64,000 nt of DNA from Takifugu bimaculatus. Its lineage: Eukaryota > Chordata > Actinopteri > Tetraodontiformes > Tetraodontidae. The first letter of the stretch is position 1; each line of letters opens with the position of its first letter. Location of the stretch: positions 12,347,082-12,411,081 of the forward strand of contig CP034975.1 of assembly GCA_004026145.2 (NCBI GenBank), read 5' to 3'. The notes beneath the pieces were generated by a model. That model saw only the letters and a program-made list of their open reading frames with translations. It was not told the DNA's origin and ran no database searches. Below, piece by piece: positions 1-13,100 of the stretch. Made by a program: the position numbers and the translations under genes.

Positions 1-1056
1 TAATTGTTGGCACGCCTGCAGTCTGTTGGAGCTCCTCGTCTCTCCGAGCAGACGCCGATAAACGAATCAGCAAATGTTTCGCAAAATAATCCTCCAATCC
101 TTTTTGAACAAAAGCATAACCCAGAAAAAAAAGCACCACAGAGAAGATAATCCAAAAAGTCCTGTGCAAGTCCAGCGTTTCCCTGGCTGGCGCTCAGCTC
201 ATCATTCTTGTGGTGGGGAACAAATAGTTATTTTGTGGCTCATGATAAATTTATGCAATTTGGAGTTTACTGTAAGAATAATTCCAAGTGTGACAGGATG
301 AATCACAGCCCAGGCTGCTGCCAGACACGCGCCAAACTATTTATTTCAGCGTGTTTGTGAGACAAAGGGAGTGAGCTAGGAAATTCTGAGGAGGAGTGGA
401 GGCATAGGAGGGGCTGTTGACGGCCTGACCCTCTAGTGACCCCCAAAACCAAAGTTAGGAGGATTTGAGCTGGAGGAGTTCATAAGCCTCCAGCTGAATC
501 TGCACAATCAGCCAAGAGTAAAAGGAGCATCTGTGAAATGCTGTTTTTTAATTAAAGTATTAAAGCGACAAATCAAAACGTCGGATTTCTTCGCCACATT
601 CTGGAGCTACAGGAACATTTCCGTCATCCGTTTCCTCAAAACTCCGTTTCACGAGGTTTATTGCTCCCCGATTAGTTCAAGTTGGTTGTTGCGAATGTGA
701 GATGCTTCGCAAGCAGCTGTGACTTCCTAATCAAGCAGAACGACCTTGTTGTAGCCTGCAATTAAGGGCAAATGGAGAGGACCACAGGCAGGTTTATCCC
801 AGATAAACGCCCGTCACGAGTCCACCCGGACCCCTCTCCTGTGGGCGTGTCAGTAATAAACCATTAGCAGCGACGGCCCACGAGCCCTCTGCTCTTAACA
901 GAACAGAAAACGACACTGATGATTAATTTAATTCGCTTTAGGTTCAAAACGCACCTGTTAATTATTCAATAATTAACACTCCCTTGATCATTTTACCAGC
1001 TGAAGTGTCAGCGAGGTGTAACGAGCAAAACATTCTCAGAAATGGGCCAGACTCAC
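1..1056 (-). other. pdia5 intron following exon 15 (incomplete)
   Basis: No coding segment resembling the end of PDIA5 could be found on the minus strand. The stretch at about 915-985 is AT-rich with TTAATTA-type motifs and may be regulatory. Otherwise I see nothing. Confidence 0.7.
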
Positions 1057-1127
1057 CTTCCGGTCCTCTTTAAAGAGCTCTGCTGCTGTGGTGAAGTGAG
1101 GAATAGAGCTTTTACAATGAGGACACC
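1057..1127 (-). CDS. pdia5: pdia5 coding exon 15 (active site CPHC)
   Basis: Encodes (W)CPHCKSSIPHFTTAAELFK then EDRK, the third active site (human CPHCKKVIPHF). Acceptor CCCTCCAG|GG, donor AAG|GTGAGT, phase 0. The following coding part (expected to start near IACAAVDC) is not found in 1-1056, so it lies left of the window. Confidence 0.97.
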
Positions 1128-4100
1128 CTGGAGGGGACAACAAAGACAGGAGCATCGTGAGTGGACCAGAGGATCTTTACAGTCACAACGATACGCCGTT
1201 AGTCAAATCCTCAGAAGGAATTCACGGCTGCACAGCCTCACTTTACATTCATGCTTATTCTCCATCATCTGGAAGAACACAAAGGCAGCTTTGCTAAGAT
1301 TCTCTTCACGTTATTCAGCACTGCTGCTTGGATCACCTGTCAATCACCTGGTTTGCATGCAGGTTGATTCTAAATCTATGTGGATCTACCTATTTAATAT
1401 CATTATTTTACAAGGTGCAGCTCAGTGATGGAGGTTCAACACGTCGTCACGGCCTCGACTGCTAAGCTACATTTGTCTTGGTTGTCGACTTTAACACAAT
1501 ACTTCCAGGGCTAAATGATGAATATTTTTAGTAAATAGCAGTTTTCTTTCTCCTGATTTCAATACATCTGTTCTTGCAGAGCTCTTCACCGCTCGTACTT
1601 CTTCAGCCTGCCTCTCAGAACCAGCACTGGCCACTACTCAGAAATCCATTTCCTGTTGAAGTACTCTTCAAGCTGCAGCATGAAATGGCCTTTAAAATGT
1701 TCTGCCGTAATTGTCAGTCACATGGCGAGCCCAGACGACCACCCCGATTCAGAACGAGAGTGGGCCGACGGCACGTGCACGTGTCAGATCGTATCAGAAT
1801 GTATCCTCTTGTACGTTCCTCTCTCCTCCTCCGTTACATTTTAATTCAACACAGTGTTTCCATAATTGACTTGTTACCTCAGCGGTGCCGGAGATAATGA
1901 TAATACAGGAAGATGGCACCAATGTGTGCATTTGTTAACAAAAACATCATTTCTATGACAACTCGAGACTCCGTGCACATCTGTATTCATTAGCTCGTAC
2001 AACACAAGCTGAGTTTTTGATGAGAAACCCGGGAGGAGGGTGAAGGGGGTTTAGGTGGGCGGTGTGGAGCCGCCGAAGGTGGGTTCTGCCTAACGTGCGC
2101 AGGGAGAGGAGCTCTGCAGAACACCTGAACTGTGTCGCGCTTTCATTTTGTTTAGCAAAACGCTTCAGGCGCTGACTCCAGACGTGCCGGAGGAAGAGAG
2201 CTGAGCTGCTTCTGATCACCTCAAGGACGTTTCACGGTCAATTTAAACTCACGACCATGAAGCAGCACTGCAGGAACCTGATATCTGAGGAGGGAAACGG
2301 CTGTTTTCTCTGTTAAAAACAGAAAATTCTGATCTCGGGTGGACTTTATGTACTCTGGGTGTGTAGTGTGCACAATGTGTGTGTCCTACGTGACATAAGT
2401 GTGAGATCACGTGTGTCTCCTGCTAATTATAGAGGAAAAGTGTGGATCTTTTCTTACACGGGGCGTAGAACATCACCAGGGCATGTTTTTTCTTTTTCAG
2501 AGCCTCCCGAAAGTCCTCAGAGCCAAGATGGCTGACCCCAGAGGGCCTCTCCTCCCAGGACTGCTCTGGTGGAGGGGGGGCTTGTGGACTGCAGAAACAG
2601 AGGATTACATATAGTCAACAAGAAAAACCCATAACACAAACACGATGAGGTGTTTTCCATTCAGATTAGTGACCCCACTGCTTGAACATAACCTTAAACC
2701 GAGTCCGACCGTTTAGAAACCTCCAAAAAGCTGGAACCGTTGGGAATCGCCCCAATCTGTGACCTTGAACTGCGCTGCTCACTTGTGCATGAACTCGATG
2801 ATCTTGTCTTTACTGCGGAGCTGCGGCAGCGTGTACTTCTCCTCGCCCTTCACAAAGTATTTCAGACTCGGGAAGCCGGAGATCTTGAAGCGATCCCCCA
2901 CCCCCTTGTGCACGGTGGCGTCCACTGCTGCCAGCACACCCGGACTCTGGAGAAACAACAAACAGCAAACCTTAAATCATACTCGCTAATTATTCTGCCC
3001 AATTAAGGCCTCTGAGACGGAGCCATTACAGGACACAAAGAGCTTTACAAACAATCAAGGTCAACCTTCGCACAAGAACTCAAACTGTGACTATAAGAGT
3101 CCGACAACCAAATAGTGAGTCTAGGGCGGTTTTCCAGGCCCTTCCCCTGAAGGGGGGGTGTTTGCCCACCACAGAGGACAGAGTGGGAGAGAGGAAAGGG
3201 TGAAATCACAACCCACTGATGAGAAATGGTGAGAAAGCAGGGTGATGGGGGCCGTCACATGAGCGCCCAGCATTCAGAACAACTGAAGGAATTATTATGA
3301 CTATTATGAGCTGCTAATGAGGCGCCGCCGAAGCCCCGCGTGACCGGCCGTGGCCCAAAAATGAACAAAATAGAAGACGGTTATAAAACTTACATCCACG
3401 CCCTTGTTGAGTATTTCAGCAGCTTCATCATACTCTGGCTTCATCTTCTTGCAGTGTCCACACCCTAAAAAGTTGATGTCAGTAATTAGACCCAGAACAG
3501 TCACGCAGATTATCAATCAAAAGGCAATATTTTGGTAACACATTTAAAACAAGGTAACAACAGACAGTGAAACTCAGTCAGACCGACTGTAACTGTTATT
3601 GTGTATGAACCACAGCTCGGTGGCTTTTTTCTCCAGGTTTATTTTCCAATATAAGGTATCATCGGATCTCTTGGTTAACCTCATTTATAGTATTTTTAAA
3701 AGGATTAGGAGGGAGATGACAGCATTTACATATAAAGTGCAACAGAGACGGAGTAACAGTTTACTGAGACAGAAAATAACAATAGTGCGATTCAAAAAAA
3801 AGGGGAAAACACTTCAGAAGTTTGATTTAGTGGAGATTAGTCATGAAAATGAATGCTACAACCTTTGTGTGCTGACATTTTGCTTTCATATTGTGGTAAA
3901 TCAGCCTGTAAAACCAACCTGCCACTGAGAAACAAGGAAACCTCAGTGAGCGTAAATAAGACAGATGAGCAATGTGGCAAAAGCCTGATGAATGCTGGGA
4001 AAAAAGTGCATTTTCTCACGAAATAATGGTCTTAAAAAACAATGGGAGCGCTCTGATGATGCAATCTTTGCAGAATAATCCAAATCCCTCAGAGCTGTTC

Positions 4101-7100
4101 TGTGGATTTGAATGCATTAACTGCTGTAAATCTGCTCGGTCTGGCTGTTCCAGCCCGGCGACGGCGGCTTTGCTGCCTCCACGCTGAGGATCAAACTGTA
4201 AATGAGATGACATTTATCGATCACCTCGCAGAGGCGACTCCAGTCACGTGCAATTGCTTCCTACACGCCTCCGTCACAGACTCGGCCCCTGGGGGGATTT
4301 TTAAACACCCGGCGAGGGAGTTTTGCTGCCGTTGGGACACGCCGGAAACGTCTGACATTAGCTTTGCTTATTAATAATTGACATGGAGATATTTTGCATA
4401 ATGACTGTTTGGCAGGAGATGCGCCAATAAATGACCGTTGTATCGAGTTAATTAAGTCATTTAGTTCAAAGCGAATACATTTCTGAATAAGTCATGCAGC
4501 TGGAAATGTTTCCCCCGACAAAATGGATATAAAAATGTCACGTAATAAAAAAAATCTGACGAGACTGGAGCGAAGAATACATATTACATATTGGTGCAAT
4601 AAAACAGTTGGAGCCCAGAGCATGGTGAATAAACTGGCTGTGTGGGGTGGAGGTGTCTTTAATGTTGCATGGGCACACAGCATCCTGGCAACATTGGAGT
4701 TCTGAGAGAAAAAGGACATAACAGAAAATATATACGGAACATTTGTCTCCCACGACGTACACGTCACTTCAGCTTTAGGTTTAATGAACACGGCGTTTGA
4801 TCAGGGATGAGTAATGTGTTTATATGGTCGCGACGCTGCTGGGCACAGGAGCGTAAAGCAAACTTGGTACGTTTCCAAAATCAGTAAATTGCCCTTGTCA
4901 GAACAGTTCAGGAACTCCTTTCTTCAATATACAATGTAGAGCTGGCACAAGCAATAAATCAACAGCAATATAAGCGCAAAAGACGTGTCTTTTTTAAGGC
5001 GTTTCCGACCACGTCAGATTGGGTTTGAAGCTGAGGAGAAACGGAAAGAAAAAGACTTTGAACCTTCAAACTGCAGAGAGAGAGAGAGAGGACTGAGCGC
5101 TACGCTGTGCATCAATCTGCTCGCCCATCAGATGAAGTAGAGTCTTGCAGAAAGTCTCATTTTAAAACTCTGCTTCATGAAACCCCCAGAGGCTCATAAA
5201 TGAGCACATGCCCAATAAAGCAGCTATTCCACTCAGAATAATTCAGGCTGGTATTGAACTGTACACATTTATCTGTGTTTCCACTAAGGTAAGAGCACTA
5301 AAACACACTCTGCCCCCCTGTTGAGTTGCTAAACACACGTACAGGTGGAGTTTCAGCAGCAACAGATCATCACCTGTTAGCAACAACGTTGCCTCTCCAT
5401 CCGTCATATCGCTCCCGCTACGGAGGGAGGGCGCCGGGCCGTCTGTCTGTGCTCTTAAATCCTCGATTCACGTGTCGCACCTTCCCTGTGTCAGGTTCTT
5501 CTTCCTTATCGAGTTTATTTAGGCGCTAACTCACGATTCTGTGTTGTGTTACCTACAGAGCTGACACAGCCACGGCCATCCATCACACACGCTGCAGCAA
5601 GATGGAAGCCAGAACCACGTGCACTGGAACATTCTGTACTGAACTGGGCCTCACCTTGAAGGGCACCTTCATACCACTGCATTTTTCACAATATTTCACT
5701 CGAGTGATGAGTTAACTATGAAATGAAGGGGCATTGAATCCACACACACACCATTCACGACTGTGTGTGTCCTGTGAGGAACCTCTCCAGGGTGAATTCC
5801 TGCTGGCACCGACTCCAGCACCCTCCACAACTCTAATTAGGAATAACAGAAAATGGATGGATGGACTAGCTAACATGCTGTTGGAGTTGTGTTCTGCGTA
5901 CAAAACGGGCAGAGTTCAACTCCCATCGTGGACAGAACCAGTCTGAGGAGCTGAGCATCCAGCTGAAGGATTCACAGCTGTGAAGACCCCCAGAGTGCGC
6001 TCTTCAACCCAGAGTGGCTGCACGAGAAAGTGGACATAAATGCAAGCTGGTCACAAATGGAACACCATTAATCTCGCGTTCACCGCAAAGCCATTAAGAA
6101 ACGTCACTATAGACGCAAGAATGAGCCCGACACACTCGGATGGGGGGTAATGCAGTGCTCCGAAGCAATAAACTAATCAGGATATATGTGTGTGTTAATG
6201 TACGTGTGACTAATGCACAGATATTTACTCTATTTTCATGGACAAGATGGACTGAGCTTGGCACATTAACCATATCGGACCCAATTAATGGTAATTTAGT
6301 TTTACAAGTATTGACATTTATAGACTGTGGAAAGAAAGTGAGGCTTCCTGGTGTGAAACACCAGCGGTGCAAGGACAATGACATCGTCCTAAGGGGGTCA
6401 GCAAAGCTGTGGTGAACTATTTATTGGATTCATGTTGGTTGGCGTTCACCAGAAAGGTGCATAAAAACGTGGCAGGTGAGCCTCCAGCACCACACGGAGC
6501 TGGAGAGTCGGCTAAACTCGTCAGCACCAGAGTTGATTCTCCCTTTTCTCTGTGTGCTGACAACCAAGCTGTTTAGGGGTGAGACAGAAGAGGGACGGCA
6601 GGTGGGTTGTGAAGTGGTGAATCTCCCTTTAAAGTGACAGAAAGGGAACCTCGGCGTTCTGGAAACAGGTGTGCAGACGGCGAGAGGGCCGAGGTGGCTG
6701 ATCCTTCCTATACAGCTGTATCAACCTGTCAGAAATATGGAGCCCCGATTGGATGTTTCTGCTAAATGATTTCATTTCATGTAGAAGATAATAAGACGGT
6801 AGGTGCGTCAGGCCCTAGCACAGATGGAGTTTAGTAACATCAACAGCTGGGGAGTGTTTTGCCCTCTGGGTGGAGCTTGTTGCTTCTGGCAACCGAGAAG
6901 GAAAAGCTGAGCAAAGTATGTTTTAAGTTTGAAAACAACAGTAGAGATGGTGAATGGTACAGAAACACCGCCTATTATTTAGTTTAGCTCTATTTTCACA
7001 GCAGAGATGAGAACAGCAGCTGGTGTCAGACAGAACAAGGTCAAAGTGGCCTGAGCTTCAAACTACTTGTACGACTACAAAAAGCTAGAAGGTTTACAGG

Positions 7101-10100
7101 GTTCTGCACGTACGGCAGCGTGGTGCGAGGAGAAAAGCGAGCTCGTTCACGGCAGCAACAGAGCGAAGGTTTGTTGTTAAAATGAGCCTGTATCTGTGAC
7201 GGAGTTCTGGCAGCAGCCACCACGCTTGTCACGTCCTCCAGCTGTCTGTGATTACCCAGGATGACAATTAAACAGGGAGGTTATTTGGGACTGAACTTTT
7301 CCTCTACCCGGGATAAAGTTTTACACATCGGGCTGGAATGTGAAACTCCTCAACTATCTGTGTATCATTGCACACTAACACGGTCGATAGTTTAGCTGGA
7401 AATAAACTGGCCTGTTTGGTCAGAATGTGAAACTAAAAACCATTTTAAGTGGTTCCACGGGACATTTCAGGCAAGAAATAACAAATGGAGATAATCTGAT
7501 TAGGGCTTTTATACAGAAATGATCGGCTGGATTAGTTTATTAATGAAGAAATATTTGGCTTTTTGCTAACAAACACTGGGGATTGTTACTTTTCACCTCG
7601 AAAATAGGAATTTTTGATTGCTTGTGCAGGTTTAAATGACAGCAAAACCTCCAGAAAAGGCTAATATTTACTAATCACAGCTTGCTTTCTTACTCACAGG
7701 GGGCATAAAACATGACCAGGACAGCTGGATGCTCCTCCAGAAAACCGTCAAAGGAATCGTCAGTCAGATGGAAGACCGAGGAGCCCGACTCGGACCAAGG
7801 CACCTCTGGGGTCTTTGGCTGTGGGGCCTGAGGGCTGAGACAGGAAATGGAAAAGGGGAGACTCAAGTTAGGAACACTTTCAAATACGGACACATTACAA
7901 CTGCTGTTCCAAGTTGTAGAGAGCAGAAATCAAACCCAGCTGTGGCCCACGCTCCACCCAGGGTCACACACGTACAAAAGTGGAGCAAAACGGCCTCACC
8001 CTTGTCCATGAAGCACAATGTTGCCTCTGGGTTTACGAAAAGATGGATAAACATAGTGCATAGAGCATTCTGTGACAACGTCTCTGGTTCCCCTCCAACG
8101 GCTGGTTGTTCTGTGGAGGTGTGACTCTATGGAGCCTCAGAAATGGCACATTAAAACACACCCACCAAGAGACCCACCGGGCCCCTGTTCACGTGGGCCT
8201 ACGGGTGCCCAAAGCCAAACTATAGGGCGGGAAAAACGGGACTTTATTCCATATATTTGAATTCTTTACTTGTGCAATGTCTACAGGAGAGTTTTGGGTT
8301 TTTTTTACTAGCACCGGTGATTTGTGGGAAAAAACTCGTTTGTTTCCTGACAGCTCAGGACCGGGATTTTAGATCATGACAGCATAAGTCCAGACGTGGA
8401 ACGCTGTTGAAAAAAACAACGGCCGCTGACATCCTCAGCAACAGTAGATGGAGATGGCGCAGCCTTCCTGCAGCAGCTTATGGAGAATGTGGTCTGTTTT
8501 AATCCAAGGATTCCTGACACATTCCAGAACAGACAAGAGACTCCGTCTCCTCAGAAAGCTGCGACCTGCCGGCTCTCTGCCTCACGCCTCTTAGCCAGTC
8601 CTGACTTTCCTGCTTGGCCCGCAGCGTAAATGGAAAAGGGAGGCGGAGGCAGAACCATTAGGGGAAAGAAAGAAGCAGAACAGGTGTAGACTGATGCCAC
8701 TGTTAGGGTGAGTTGGACTGAGGAGAGGGGATGTGGTAAAAGCCACAGAAATAAAGCGAAGAACGATGTCGGAAATGGGAAAAAGCAGTTTGCTTGTAGC
8801 ATGGAAAGGCTGCTTGGTTGCCTGGGTCCTGCGGTCAGAGCAATACTCACTCTTTCATCCAGTCTGCTATATCCTTGGCTGTGGCTCCATAGTTTTCATA
8901 GTGGTGGAGGAACTTTCCTTTCCTAGAAGACAGGGAAAAAGCAGAAGCAGAACCTTCTGTCAGCAGAGGACGCAATATCAGCATGCCATTACGCCTGAAC
9001 TGAACTCCTTCTCTGTTTCTTCTTCTCAACAAAGTCGGAAAAAAGTGGGTAAGGAGCAGAAACTTTTAATCAGCAATGGCTAACTTTGTCAAAACTAATG
9101 AAAGGATTGTTAAATCAACAGAAGAATCATTATTAATTCTGCCAGTGGGCCCCACATTTTCACAGTTAGAGCTCTTAAGACTCCCCTTAAATTAATGTCT
9201 GTTAGTATAATTTCAATTTCTTTATTTACTTTAAGGGGAGATTAGCGTGCGTGAGGCCGGTCTGGGTTGGAGCGACTGACGCAGCAGAACCAAACCTTTT
9301 ACATTCACTGCAAAGTTTTAATTCATTCTCGTAGAGTGGGTCTGGACCGTATAGATTTCTGATACAAGCACTTCCTTGAAGATGCCCAGAACTCCCGAGA
9401 GCATCCTATAGGAGTGAGGAAACCTTAGAGAGAAGCTAGAACAATGTGGCAGAAATGCAAATACAGGGATTGAATGTACAAATGCCACATGCTTTATGAC
9501 AAAAGAACCAACTGACTGACATCCTACCCAGCGTCTACACGTCTGAATACTTCAGGGGAGGAGAAACACCAGCCGTGTATTTAAATGATTTTGAAATGAG
9601 TATTCCCCATCCTTCGGGTTTGAATAGATTTAAAACATAAGCAGATTTTCTGTGCCGATAACGACCTTGTGCGATACATTCACTGAACGTTTTTATAGTT
9701 TCGGAGTGAGACAAAGTCCCTTTGGGGGGGTAATATAGGGCTGGAGCTCGTCGTTCCCCATTAAACAAAAGAAGATGTGCTGAGGGATGAGTGTCGGTCC
9801 TAAATGAGTGTGGACAGTGTGATGCTGCAGAGGGTGGTGACAGCCGCACTTACAGAGCGGACATCATTAAAGGTGATAGGCCATTACACAGCCTGGATTC
9901 AGAGTTTGATACATTTTAAGTGAACTGGCTGCTCAGAGCAGCTGCTTTGAATTAAATCAGTAAGATTTATGACCGACGCTGGATCCCCTTGCTTTATCTC
10001 TGCTGCTGTGAAATAGACCGAAACCTTGTAAAACCAACCAAGCCGAGGCGGCAGTAGATAAATGACACTCGCAACAGCGTCTGTTCTCGCACTTAAAGGA

Positions 10101-13100
10101 ACGCAGCAAGGACAAAGAGCCCCGAAGAAGAAGGTTTACTTTTATCTGTGCTTTAATTGATAAATATTGAGGTGTGCTGCTGGTGGATAGTCAGCTCTCT
10201 TTATCTGCAGGACAGGAAAATGAGAGGAAAAAAGGCCTGGGTGCAAATGTGAGATAACGCCAGCAGTGTTGATACTGATTTAGGCTGCGGTGATTAGCTG
10301 CTGTTTATCAGTAAGGGGCTTATTACTGAAGCCAATGGGCCCGGTTGGTCGTTAGCTAGCTCTGAGTTGACACTAATGTGGTCCCAGTTTAACAGCTTGG
10401 CCGAGCGTGTGTAATCACACACAAAAGATGTGCATGTACAGAAAGAAGGCAAACACACACGCAGCTGATTAACTGCAGAGGCACTTAATCAGTCCCGGTC
10501 TAATTAAAAGGCCAGACTGGAGAGAGCGTTCAATGTGGAAATGGGGATGATGAACTTGGTGTGGGAGGAATAAAAGGAGAGAATAAAACAGGAGATATAA
10601 AGCAGCGGCATACAGGAAGCAGCAGTGCGATGGTGTTCTGGGTGGGGGGTCTGCCTTAACAAACACCGTTAGTCACACTCCCAACCCCTGCTGAGTGAAA
10701 CACCGCGAGCTTTACATTTGTGTGTACATGCAGCTACATGCTTAGACAGAAACCATCAGATTACAGCAACAGTAACGTAATAATCGTTAGCGTCATCGTC
10801 GCGTGCGCCATTAAAGTCGGAGGAGATTCTGGGCAGAAAACAAAGCTTAGTTATCATAAATTCAAATGTATCCTCAGCAAGGCATATTAATAATTGAAGG
10901 AGTTTTGTTTCGGGTTAAATCAAAAGCAGCATGTTTTCAGAGGTGTGTGTGTTGCTCCTGAAATGCTTTTTGCACTTTGTTCAGCGGAGGAGAAACGAAA
11001 GTCTCAACACCAGCTTCCCATCCAGTGCTGCTGTCAGCTCCCAGATAAACCACCACCAACGTTCATAAGCAACCTGTTGCATGACGCCTCATACAACATT
11101 TCTGACATTACTCACAACATGAGTCCAACAGTGGCTTTAACATCACAGAGGGGAGAAGATGATGTCTGCAGCTCCTCACACACGCCAGTGGTGCTGCGGC
11201 ATCACCTTCGTTAGCGTGTTTTGCTGAACGTAGTGCCACGAGGAGTGCAAGTTATCCCGAATATCTCAAGGTTTCCGAGGTCCACAATTATATAAGATAT
11301 TAACACCTCAGGATACTGTTGGCTGCCATAAGAATGACTGTTGCGCAATCAATGGACGCACTGTTGTGGAAATGAACCTTGAGCCCCATTAAAGCGCACC
11401 GCTCTGTGTTTGGCCCTGTTGCTTCACAGTAATAAAGGATTTAGTTTAAATCCCACTTGGAATTGCTGGACCGTGTCCCCCACAAAGGAAATGTTAGATT
11501 TAAATATGTTACCGCTGCAAGCTGCCGGCCTGCTCCCGATGCTTTTCCTTGAGATGGGCGCAGGAAGACGTACGAATGATCAAATGTTTGTCGACCAACA
11601 AATTAAATGTCATGCAAGTCCAATATTTTGAGATGCTGGTTCTTTTTCAAAGGGAATACTTACAGCTCCCAAAGCTTGTTAAAACTTTATTCCTGCCAGA
11701 GGCTAATGCTGAACCTTCAGCGCCACCAGACTCAGGTGCACAGTCTATTACCACAAGGCCTTTTGCTCTCAAGAGGGCTACAAATGACTTAAGTGGGTGG
11801 ACTGTGAGGTATGAAGCATTCAACTCACTCAAAGTAGCAGAAGGTCGGGTAGCCTTTGACGTTGTACTCCTGCTTGAGGCCGTCAAACTCGGCTGGATGC
11901 ACGTTCATTCCTGCCAGAACCTAAAAATAAACGTGATGAAAACGGTTGCAAAGCAATGAGAAGCATTCATTATTAGAGTGTGCAAATGAACGATCGTCCT
12001 AAAATAATAGCAGAATTACTCCAACAGCCACAGTTATTTGAAATCAATCACTTCCAAGTGTTTATGAAACAAGGGTGAAAAATATGCAGCTTGGCCCCTG
12101 ACCTCCATCTCAGCGTTGCGACCTTCAGAGCACCATTACGCTGAACGCACGTTTTGTGTTTTGTGCTGGGAATTTGTAAGCGCGCTGCTAATTTCAAATT
12201 AAGAGGATTACATTTTTGTTATTCATCGGGCTGGATGCAGTGAAATTATCTTATTATTCACTCTCTGCTGTGGGAGGCAAACATTACATGCTGCTCTATT
12301 CCCATGTCTCCTGGGGCATTTTTCCAGATTTGTCTTTATCTGGCACCTCCACTGAAATGTTTAATAAACACCAGGATCCATTTCAGGAGCTCTGTGCAGT
12401 TTAGGGTCTTTAGGTGAGAGGAGGGGAGAAGTGGGAAGAAAACCAGGACTGGAGAACAAGCAAAAGCAACTGACAAAGCTAAACAGACATTTAATCTATG
12501 GAGAGGTTGTAAACTTTGTCTGCGGGGATTTAATCGCTTAATTGTCGCTGCAGGTGCTGCCGATGACAGAAATACATTTAATCCAGCCGTGCATTACAGA
12601 TAGAACTGGACCAGTGATATCAGACACTGGAGTCGTTGTCAGCAGTGTCAGAACGAGTGGCTGCCTGAATGAGCAGCTGTCAATAAGCTGAAGGAGGAAT
12701 CAAGAGCAGCAGTGGAGGGGGGGGGGAGAGGGGGGGGGTGTTCCCTGCTTGTAGAGACCATTTGGGTTATTAGTGCAAATTCTGCTGAGCTGTTGCACAA
12801 GAAAAAGTCCGAGGCAGAAATTTAATTTGAAGTCTGTTGCTGTGTTAGTGCAGACCGCCGGGCTAACCCCCCCCGACTTTCATTACTGACAGTCAATACG
12901 GCTGCAGGTGGGGCACCAGCAATGCGTCTGTATTACATACGTTACATTGACTTACATATTTCCCTTTGGTCTCTGTGGCGGCCTGCTGGAAAACCGGCTG
13001 CATCCTCTTACAGACGCCACACCCTGCATCGGTGTACGACACAGACGAGCGTTATTGCACTGGGAAGGTGCGCGGCGGAACAGAGGGAAAGCATCTATGC

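Larger units (their letters stand above)
3465..7697 (-). other. pdia5 intron 11
   Basis: A 4.2 kb intron. It holds a degenerate LINE/SINE tail near 5770-5866 and an AT-rich block near 4370-4510 rich in homeodomain-like TAAT and CATAAT words. No coding exon is seen on either strand. Confidence 0.75.
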
